Assembly (NCBI RefSeq): GCF_963082655.1 | Contig: NC_081552.1 | Span: 121,620,458-121,684,457, forward strand | Direction of reading: 5' to 3' | Length of the DNA: 64,000 nt | Source of the DNA: Stomoxys calcitrans | Lineage: Eukaryota; Arthropoda; Insecta; Diptera; Muscidae | Shown here: piece after piece, positions 56,276-64,000 of the stretch | Layout: each line of letters starts with the position of its first letter | Numbering within the stretch: position 1 is the first letter of the stretch | Translations under genes and position numbers: made by a program | The notes under the pieces: generated by a model | The model's database searches: none | Told to the model about the DNA's origin: nothing | The model's input: only the letters and a program-made list of their open reading frames with translations

Positions 56276-56484
56276 AAATGAATGGGCAAAAATACATATG
56301 AAAAGCTATGCTTTTTACAACGTAAATGCCCGTAAATATGGAAAAGAGTGAAATTAATTTACCCATTATATGGCCATTGCCGGCAGTGCCAAAAACAATA
56401 ATAAAATGCAAAGTATTATTTTTTTTCTTCATAGACTTTTTTTATTTTCAATGCAGTAAGTACATGCATAACGAATAGTTAACA

Positions 56485-58290
56485 TTTATTTTTTATTTTA
56501 TTTATTTATTTCATTTCATGCAATGCGAAGCCATCAGGCCTATAAATAATCACTATGCATAAGACGTACTTTTTCCAACATAAGTTAAAAAACTACTCAA
56601 TTAAAAATAAAAACTTAAAAACTTAGAAAATGGAAAAAAATTTTAACCTATTTAACACTTTCTGAATCTAGATAAACTTAAATAACAAATAAAAAACAAA
56701 TTACTAAAAATTATAAGCAGTAACTGATTAAAAAAAATCCTACCCTTAGAACTATACTTGTCTTGTTCTAATATTCTATGTTGTTGAACTGAAGCTACAT
56801 GCTACGTGAACGGTTGATATACGGGGCAACCATTGTGTTTGAGTGAGACAAGACTTGCTCCCGGCCTTAACATATATCTACAGAGCTAAATCGTCTGCCA
56901 AAATAAATAACTACTACAACTACATAACACTTAAAATTAAAAAACCAACACGAAACGAATCTGCATAAACAGTCACAGCATATGATTTAATGAATGAACG
57001 TGCTGAGTACGATATCACATAAGGTAAGTAAAAGAAAATTTGTTAGAATAAATGTTGATTTGTGTGAAATGAAATCTTAAAGTTATTAGTTATTGTCTTT
57101 CTCTTTTTTTTTTTCAGGTACACATGTGAGATCATATTGCACTATTGAGGTATGTTGTACTTATAAGATAAAATAAATAATGTAAAAACATATTCTTCCT
57201 TTTAGCCCCTATGGGAGCCAGACGTCGTTTTAGTGTAGAATTGAGGCAACATGTTTTGGTCAGAATCGTTGTCGGTAATTTCGCTAAGGATGGAAATAGG
57301 AGAAAGGTATGCCAATTCAGACCAGCGCGAATTTTGCTCAGCGTTATAAATATCAATCAGCAGTGAGTTCCCATGGTGTTGCAATTTCTTGCAGAATAAC
57401 TTCTGGTGGTGCATAGCATATCTACACAGAAGCTGGATTTTTGCGGCATCGTATATGGTGGCGTTGGAGAATCTTTTTGTTGGTGATGCAAAGTTTTTGT
57501 TAACGCATTTTCTAAGGATTTTGCGCTCAAAGGTTTCAAGTTCCATGGCCACCACAGGAGAGATTGAAAACCAGATGGAAAAGCCATATAGCAGTACAGA
57601 CCTGATTGCTACCTTATAAAGCAATAATTTGGTGTTCTGAGGTAAATATTTGTTATTAAATAGATACGCGAATAAGGCTGCATTTTTTTGCTTTTTGTAG
57701 GGTAGCGCTTGCATGTGAATTAAACTTCATCAGGTTGGTGAAATTAATGCCCAGGTATTTAAAAGTAGTTTTAAATGGAATGTTAATGCCATCCAATGAA
57801 AGCTGCAATAGTTTGCTTTCAGGAACCACATTCCTTGGACATTGTCCTGAGGCATTTCTGATGCAGATGACTTTCTATTTCATAGCATTAATTTTAATGC
57901 CCCATTTTTTATATTGGGTTGCCCAAAAAGTAATTGCGGAATTTTCATATAGTCGGCGTTGACAAATTTTTTCACAGCTTATGACTCTGTAATTGCATTC
58001 TTTCTTCTGTCAGTTATCAGCTGTTACTTTTAGCTTGCTTTAGAAAAAAAGTGTAAAAAAAGTATATTTGATTAAAGTTCATTCTAAGTTTTATTAAAAA
58101 TGCATTTACTTTCTTTTAAAAAATCCGCAATTACTTTTTGGGCAAACCAATAGTAGTCATTAATCAAGCTGAGGTGAGCGGATGCATTGGAAAGGATCAG
58201 TCTAGGTGAGGAATCATACGCATATCATCATAGGCACAGTCATCGTCGTACAGGATTGCTTGCGAATCTCGACTAGAATGAGGGAAGTCA
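56485..58290 (-). pseudogene. LINE remnant (CR1-like), 3' half, split by a MITE
   Basis: Minus strand: RT thumb segment near 58160-58200 (ASAHLSLINDYY) continues across the MITE into 57740-57912 (KWGIKINAMK, TFKYLGINFTNL). The C-terminal region is at 57202-57714 (IRSVLLYGFSIWFS, FERKILRKCVNKNF). A long AT-rich 3' UTR ends in AAATAAATAAATA-type tail repeats at about 56485-56520. RT fingers and endonuclease are missing. The family is judged from the C-terminal pattern only. Confidence 0.65.
57914..58150. mobile_element. Mariner-type MITE (237 bp) in a LINE
   Basis: TTGGGTTGCCCAAAAAGTAA at the left and TTTGGGCAAACCAA at the right, TA on both sides (57912-57913, 58151-58152). It is inserted in the RT-coding part of the surrounding LINE. 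The right end has one substitution (AAACC for AACCC). Confidence 0.92.
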
Positions 58291-58293
58291 TAT

Positions 58294-59572
58294 AACAAGT
58301 AAAAGCGTGCTAAGTTCGGCCGGGCCGAATCTTATATACCCTCCACCATGGATCGCATTTGTCGAATTCTTTTCCCGGCATCTCTTTTTAGGCAAACAAA
58401 TTATATAAGAAAAGATTTGCTCTGCCATTAGAGCGATAACAAGATATAGTCCGGTTTGGACCACAATTAAATTATATGTTGGAGACCTGTGTAAAATGTC
58501 AGCCAATTCGAATAAGAATTGCGCCCTTTGTGGCCTCAAGAAGTAAAATAGAGAGATCGATTTATATGGGATCTGTATCGGGCTATAGACCGATTCAGAC
58601 CATAATAAACACGTATGTTAATGGTCAAGAGAGAATCCGTCGTACAAAATTTCAGGCAAATCGGATAATAATTGCGACCTCTAGAGGCTCAAGAAGTCAA
58701 GATCCCAGATCGGTTTATATGGCAGCTATATCAGGTTGTGAACCGACTTGTACCTTATTTGACATAGTTGTTGAAACTAACAATAAAAAACGTCTTGCAA
58801 AATTTCAGCCAAATCGGATAGGAATTGCGCCCTCTAGAAGCTCAAGAAGTCAAGTCCCCAGATCTGTTTATATGACAGCTATATCAGGTTATGAACCGAT
58901 TTGAATCATACTTGGCACTGTTATTGGATACCATAACAAAATACTACGTGCCAAAATTCATTCAAATTGGATAAGAATTGCGCCCTCTAGAGGCTCAAGA
59001 AGTCAAGACCCAAGATCGGTTTATATGGCAGTTATATCCGTTTATGGACCGATTTGAACCATACTTGGCACAGTTGTTGGATATCATAATAAAACACGTC
59101 GTGCACAATTTCATTCCAATCGGATAAGAATTGCGCACTCTAGAGGCTCAAGAAGTCAAGACCCCGGATCAGTTTATATGACAGCTGTATCAGGTTAATG
59201 ACCGATTTGAACCTTACTTGGTACAGTTGTTGGATATCATAACAAAACACGTCGTGCAAAATTTCATTACAATCGGATAAGAATTGCGCACTCTAGAGGC
59301 TCAAGAAGTCAAGACCCAAAATCGATTTATATGGCAGCTATATCAGGTTATAAACCGATTTGAACCATACTTAGCTAGCTTTACTCCTTCGGAAGTTAGC
59401 GTGCTTTCCACAGACAGACGGACGGACAGACGGACATGGCTAGATCGACATAAAATTTCACGAAGATCAAGAATATATAAACTTTATGGGGTCTCAGACG
59501 AATATTTCGAGTAGTTATAATCAGAATGACGAAATTAGTATACCCCCCATCTTATGGTGGAGGGTATAAAAA
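58294..59572 (-). mobile_element. HINE copy, complete
   Basis: Ends AACAAGTAAAAGCGTGCTAA and ATGGTGGAGGGTATAAAAA. Monomer landmarks are at 58708, 58861, 59014, 59167 and 59320, all 153 apart. The microsatellite is short and mixed (59412-59436). A deletion near 59375 joins the last monomer directly to the CTTTACTCCTTCGGAAG segment. Confidence 0.87.
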
Positions 59573-59699
59573 CGTTGATAAATAATAAAAAAAAATAATA
59601 ATAAAAATAGAACTAGGCTATTTATCTCCCTAAACCTAAGCTTAATACTAACTATGGCCTTAACTTTTGTTTCAAATCCTTGGCGTGATAGACAACCAA

Positions 59700-60781
59700 G
59701 GATTTGCCTTATAGATCTTTTACTTCGCACAAGGAATTAACAATCGGTATGACGACGCGGCACCGCATAAACTTATTATCAAGCTTGGCATTGTACCCCT
59801 TTTTTAAAATCGTTTTGCCTAAAGCGCTTGACCAGGAATAAAGTTGACCACTCTACACCGTAGATTATACGTCTTCTCGCCACGCTGGTATACCTTGTGC
59901 CGGCTCTTCCTGATTCTTATCAAATCCAGTTTCTCTGACTTCATGAGCATGTGTAATTCCGGGTCGTTTAGAAGCTCAAGTTTTCACGCGATCTTATACA
60001 TACTCCCGTGGTTTATCATATTCGTACCAAAGAGTGTATAGTACGGGGTCACGCCTATGGATGAGTGCACAGAGGAACGGAGCAAACACTCCACCTCCGA
60101 TAAGTGTTTGTCCGAGTCCGATTGGTCTTCTTGTAAATAGGAGCGAATCGTCGACAGTATAAACTCATTCACCCATTCGCCTGTGGTGAATGAGTCGCGG
60201 TCCTCAAGTGGTTGATACCAAAAGCTTTCACAAGCTCTGCAAACTCCTTGCTGACAAACTGTTTGCCATTATCGGACACCAAAGTCTCTGGTGTACCAAA
60301 TTTGTGAAAAACTTCTGATATTAAGAATCTCATCATGTTCCGGGTACTCGCCTTGGGCATCGCTTTCAGAAGCACAAATTTGGACAGGTGGTCTAGCACA
60401 ATAAAGATGCAAGAGTTGCCCGATTTCGACTTGGGGTAGGGTCCCAAGAAGTCGCCATAGATCCATTGAAAAGGTCTTCGAGGGTTTCGCCTCCTTGCAG
60501 GTTTGGCACTCCTGGACAAACTGCCTAACCTGAGTATTCAAATTCGGCCAGTAGAAGTACTCCTTTACCATTCGCAGCGTCTTGTGGAAGCCACCATGGG
60601 AAGCTTGAGGGGGACCGTGAGCCTTTCGGATGATGTCTTGCGTGAGTTCCATTGGAACCCACAACTTCCAGGCGAAGTCCTCATCCAGGGGAATTCCATC
60701 ATAGTGCTGCGCCCTCTTATAGATCAATCTATCCACTACCCTCAAATCGGGAAGCTGAGAGGAAGTCTCCTCCATCCACAA
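59700..60781 (-). pseudogene. Gypsy integrase
   Basis: 60500-60781: zinc-binding H2C2 region (ASHGGFHKTLRMVKEYFYWP, ECQTCKEAK). After a frameshift near 60510, 60169-60519 has the catalytic core (IYGDFLGPYPKS, LVSDNGKQF, ATHSPQANG). 59984-60172 and further to about 59700 encode the C-terminal part (GVTPYYTLFG, GEKTYNLRCRVV). At least two frameshifts. Confidence 0.82.
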
Positions 60782-61942
60782 GATCTAGATAACTTTCGGT
60801 CGAGAATGCAGGAGATTCCAGATCCACGCAACTGTTAACGTCCATGGCGACTTCTTCCACGCTGTATCGGGACAGTGTATCTGGGACAATGTTCTGGCTA
60901 CCTGGGCGATGCTCTATTTCGAAAGAGAACGACTGCAAGTGCAAGCTCCACCTGGATAACCTACCACTCAGATCCCGATGAGACATCAGCCACTTAAGAC
61001 TGTTATGGTCCGTAATCACCGAAAAAGGCAGCAACTCAATGTATGGCTGGAATTTCTTAAAAGCCATCACCACGGCCAGGCACTTCCTCTCAGTCACGGA
61101 GTAGTTTCTCTTAGCGGAGGTTAGCTTGTGGGAGAAATATGCTATTGGATGTTCTCCCCCTGAGTCGTCTCTCTGAAATAGAACAGCGACTATGCCTAAG
61201 TCCGAGGCGTCGCACTGAACATAGAAGCGCCTTGTGAAATCCGGGTGCGTCAGGACTGGGCTTGTAACCAGTGCCTCCTTCAGTTTGTCGAACGCCTCCT
61301 TGGCATCGACAGGGAAATTGAAATACTTCCCCTTCTTGAGCGTGTTAAAAATTTGTGCTGCAATGGTGGCGTAATTGGCGATAAAGCGCCTATACCAACC
61401 CGTCGTGCCCACGAAGCTTCTCACTTGTTCCGCGGTTCTCGGATAACAGAACTTCAAGATGGTCGAGATCTTTTCGGGGTCCGGTTTCAACTTTCCTCCA
61501 CCAACGATATACCCCAAATAACGTAGCTCTTTGAAGCAGAACTTCGACTTAGCTACGTTAATTCTGAGGCCTGCATTTGACAAACAATTGGCCACTCGCT
61601 CTAGCAAACCCATGTGTGTGTCGAAGTCTGGAGATACAACCAATAGATCATCCAAGTAGATGAAAACTCTATCACGAAGCGCGGCTAGGATCACCTTATC
61701 CATTAAACGACAAAGCCTTTGAGCTGCATTACACAGCCCAAAGGCATTATCTTAAAATGGTAAAGTAGTCTACCAGGCAAGTCGACACTTGAAATAAAAT
61801 AGGTATTCCCCAACCGACTGAGCAAACCCTCTATATGCAGAAGCGGATAGGCGTCCTTAATCGTGAGAGCATTGAGCTTCCGAGCGTCCTTCACAACCGG
61901 TTCTTTTCGCCCTTGCGGACTAGCGTCACCGGGTGACTCCAT
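60729..61942 (-). pseudogene. Gypsy RT and RNase H
   Basis: 61703-61942: RT fingers (DARKLNALTIKDAYPLLHIE, YFISSVDL) with a deletion before LLYHFKIMPLG, then a frameshift. 60729-61703: RVFIYLDDLLVVS (catalytic YLDD), LGYIVGGGKLKPDPEKI, and the RNase H-type block FYVQCDASDLG, YSVTERKCLAVV and ITDHNSLKWLM. This is the best-preserved part of the element. Confidence 0.85.
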
Positions 61943-62523
61943 AGACTCTCCCTTTCCTCAATCACTCCCAGGCTTAGCATCCTATCCAATTCCGCATACA
62001 TGGGTTTTTGCACTTCCGGAGAAACGGGATAATGCCTATCTTCCACAGGGCAAGCATCACGAGTGTCAATTGAATGGACTTCAATTGAGGTTTTACCAAA
62101 GCCCTTCTTGGTGTAACAAGGGAACATCTCCATCACAATGAAGCGTATCCGCAACTGGTTTGTTATGGAGTGTAGTTTGATTTCATCATCAGTCCTATAA
62201 TCAGCTTCGCCACAGAGGCCAATATCGTTGGTTGAGAGACTGTCGACTCCAGCGAAAAGATTAAAAGACCTCATGAAGTCCACCCCAAGAAAAAGCTCAC
62301 GCCTAAGGGAAGGAACCAGATAAAAGGTCACTACACTCTCTCTCTTGCTGAAATCAATAACGGCGTTGACCCTACCTTTAATGTGATGGGGTGTACCATC
62401 GGCGGTCTGAATGGCGGAGATAAAAGGTGAGACTTCCAATCCCGCCTTGCCCACGAACTCTTCGCAACCCCCTGCCCAGACACCACTATCAAGCAGACCT
62501 TCAATCGGCTGCCCATTTATCAC
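61891..62523 (-). pseudogene. Gypsy protease and start of RT
   Basis: The aspartic protease motif is near the start (LLDSGVWAGG, normally DSGA/T plus a hydrophobic residue) with ELFLGVDFMRSFNL as the second protease block. An RT lead-in follows (PVEDRHYPVSPEVQKPMY, LGVIEERESLWSHPVTLVRK). The residues after DSG are unusual and suggest an altered protease. Confidence 0.75.
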
Positions 62524-62744
62524 AATCTTGGTGTAAAATCTGGTGTCGTCTCCCTCATATAAGATTGCGGCGGCTATGTGTTGTCGTAATCTCTTACGGG
62601 CTTTATACCATTCTCTCGCCTTTTTTATTTTATTCGATACCGTGCCAAAAATCCTTGTTTAACCCTCTTTATACTCCTTCACTCGAACATGTAGTGGTTT
62701 CAGCTCGCGTTGCGGCTTCGCTACTACCTTGGTTCGATCCGCGT

Positions 62745-62816
62745 TTTGTAAAATGGTGATTTGTTTGCATGGGGTATCGGTTTGTAAAATGGTGATTTAT
62801 TTGCATGGGGTATAGG
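62745..62816. repeat. 36-bp direct duplication
   Basis: TTTGTAAAATGGTGATTTGT plus TTGCATGGGGTATCGG is repeated at 62781-62816 with two differences. It lies at the end of gag. Confidence 0.9.
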
Positions 62817-63303
62817 TTTCATTGGGGACGGGGTCTAGACCGGTGTGGACCTCTAGTTGCATCACAGCTTTGTAGAAGTCGTCAAAGGACTCATGAGACA
62901 ATTGTCGGCGGTTCAAGATTTGTGTTTGCATCTGAAATTCGTTTTCAAAGCGTTGATATTGATTTAACAGTGCAGCTTGGATTTCGCTCCAATCATAAAA
63001 TTGTAAAAATTTCCGGTGATTCCAATACCAATCTAATGCCGGTATTTCAAAAAGTTTATGGAACTTTGTAAGGAATTCCTCATCCCGGCACTCATAGTCT
63101 CGCTTCAGCTCACTCACTCGAAAAATGAATTCTTGGACATTCAAAGTTTTGTTAGTGCCATCGAATTTGACACCCCAATTAGCTAAATTAAGCTTACCGG
63201 TCGATTCAGTATGGAAGCTGCCACCAGGCTTTCCAAAATGCGAAGAAGAACCCGGTAAATGTTTCTTCTGTACCGGCGGCGGTAGGTTTGGTGATGACTC
63301 CAT
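62797..63303 (-). pseudogene. Gypsy gag fragment
   Basis: 168 codons: proline-rich start, then a helical capsid-like region (WGVKFDGTNKTLNVQEFIFR, YWNHRKFLQFYDWSEI, SFDDFYKAVMQLE). This is the retrotransposon gag pattern. It ends in a stop near 62797; no zinc knuckle follows. Confidence 0.75.
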
Positions 63304-63310
63304 AGTATTA

Positions 63311-63585
63311 GGTTGCAGCGGCGGCCTTTTAACAAATGGTGTGTAGCCGTCGGGGCGGCTACAGCAGAAAATATTGCACCCCTGGATGCAATAGTGTAAG
63401 TTAAAACTATTGTGACATTAGCATACACAGTTGCTTCCGGCATGCATGTTTTTTGTGTGTGTGCGATGTCGCACTTAAATGCAATTGTTTAAAGATCCAA
63501 AATGCGCTTCTTGTTTAACATCAAAAATGGAACTTTATCAGCACAAATTTAATTTGCCTTTTTCATGCAAATAAAGTTTTCAATG
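63311..63585. other. Leader-like sequence upstream of Gypsy gag
   Basis: May include remains of an LTR or leader. No terminal repeat partner was found and no ORF supports a gene. Confidence 0.35.
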
Positions 63586-63679
63586 AAAACACCACCCTCC
63601 ACCATAAGATGGGGGGTATACTAATTTCGTCATTCTGTTTGTAATTACTCGAAATATTCGTCTGAGACCCCATAAAGTA
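63586..63679 (+). mobile_element. HINE 5' end, interrupted
   Basis: ACCCTCCACCATAAGATGGG through CCATAAAGTA, then broken at TA (63678-63679) by the next element. The first ~8 bases (TTTTTATA) are missing. Confidence 0.78.
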
Positions 63680-64000
63680 AAGGGTGATTTTTTTGAGGTT
63701 AGGATTTTCATGCATTAGTATTTGACAGATCACGTGGGATTTCAGACATGGTGTCAAAGAGAAAGATGCTCAGTATGCTTTGACATTTCATCATGAATAG
63801 ACTTACTAACGAGCAACGCTTGCAAATCATTGAATTTTATTACCAAAATCAGTGTTCGGTTCGAAATGTGTTCATTCACCGTAACGTTGCGTCCAACAGC
63901 ATCTTTGAAAAAATACGGTCCAATGATTCCACCAGCGTACAAACCACACCAAACAGTGCATTTTTCGGGATGCATGGGCAGTTCTTGAACGGCTTCTGGT
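63680..64000 (-). mobile_element. Palindromic Tc1/mariner element, cut by the window end
   Basis: Starts AAGGGTGATTTTTTTGAGG after TA and matches 13109-13429 base for base as far as compared, including the inverted catalytic piece (GPYFFKDA on the minus strand). The right arm lies beyond the window. Confidence 0.88.

Larger units (their letters stand above)
59640..63310 (-). mobile_element. Ty3/Gypsy retrotransposon remnant
   Basis: Minus-strand order gag, protease, RT, RNase H, integrase, with C-terminal integrase tail down to about 59640. No env frame and no LTR pair was found: the flanks at 63310-63585 and 59573-59640 do not match each other. Frameshifts separate several domains. The copy is inactive. 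Confidence 0.85.

Noticed and set aside
59640..63310. Gypsy remnant as an endogenous errantivirus with env
   Set aside because: No env-like frame or space for one between integrase and the flanking HINE.

Overview
This is eukaryotic DNA from a higher fly. The only intact host gene is an intronless coding exon for the type-1 tyramine (octopamine/tyramine) receptor at 5297-7063. Its transmembrane core is nearly the same as Drosophila Oct-TyrR, but its N-terminus and third intracellular loop differ. The rest is AT-rich and packed with decayed transposons of kinds common in calyptrate flies. A muscid such as Stomoxys or Musca is likely, but the sequence does not prove the species.

Layout. 1-2019: two Helitron pieces head to tail, each with degenerate ~90-bp internal repeats. 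2020-4350: a Tc1/mariner arm, then a Copia gag/protease remnant split by a Helentron-type element. 4350-7330: spacer, 5' leader with a splice acceptor, the receptor CDS and its 3' UTR. 7330-10485: spacer and two oppositely oriented Helentron-derived elements. 11-36 kb: a block made almost wholly of non-LTR retrotransposons. It holds LOA/I-type LINEs (DUF4780-like ORF1, endonuclease, RT, RNase H) mostly on the minus strand, RTE-type LINEs in both orientations, and fragments of others. Three local tandem duplications (2.17 kb, about 3.2 kb and 0.59 kb) and several MITEs lie in this block. 36-43 kb: Helentron-derived elements, a mariner MITE, a Tc1/mariner transposase remnant and a fold-back repeat. 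43-49 kb: a broken THAP-domain exon, poorly understood sequence and a BEL/Pao remnant. 49.7-54.4 kb and 58.3-59.6 kb: the best-preserved Helentron-derived elements. 54.4-58.3 kb: a 5'-truncated Jockey-like LINE and a second LINE split by a MITE. 59.6-63.3 kb: a Ty3/Gypsy remnant on the minus strand. 63.6 kb to the end: a Helentron-derived end interrupted by a palindromic Tc1/mariner element.

The main pattern is one dispersed family (called HINE here) present about 14 times. It has inverted TATACCCTCCACCAT motifs just inside both ends, a GTCC/GTCT microsatellite near the 5' end, a core of 153-bp tandem monomers, and a GC-rich hairpin (TTCGGCCCGGCCGAA) before a 3' end in CTTGTT. This is the architecture of Drosophila DINE-1, a non-autonomous Helentron. 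Many insertions can be ordered because they interrupt older elements: HINE into Copia gag, palindromic element into RTE and into HINE, MITE into two LINEs, and MITE into an unnamed repeat.

No tRNA, rRNA, CRISPR array or second intact host gene was recognised. All retroelement reading frames carry stops, frameshifts or truncations. They are described as remnants and not reconstructed.
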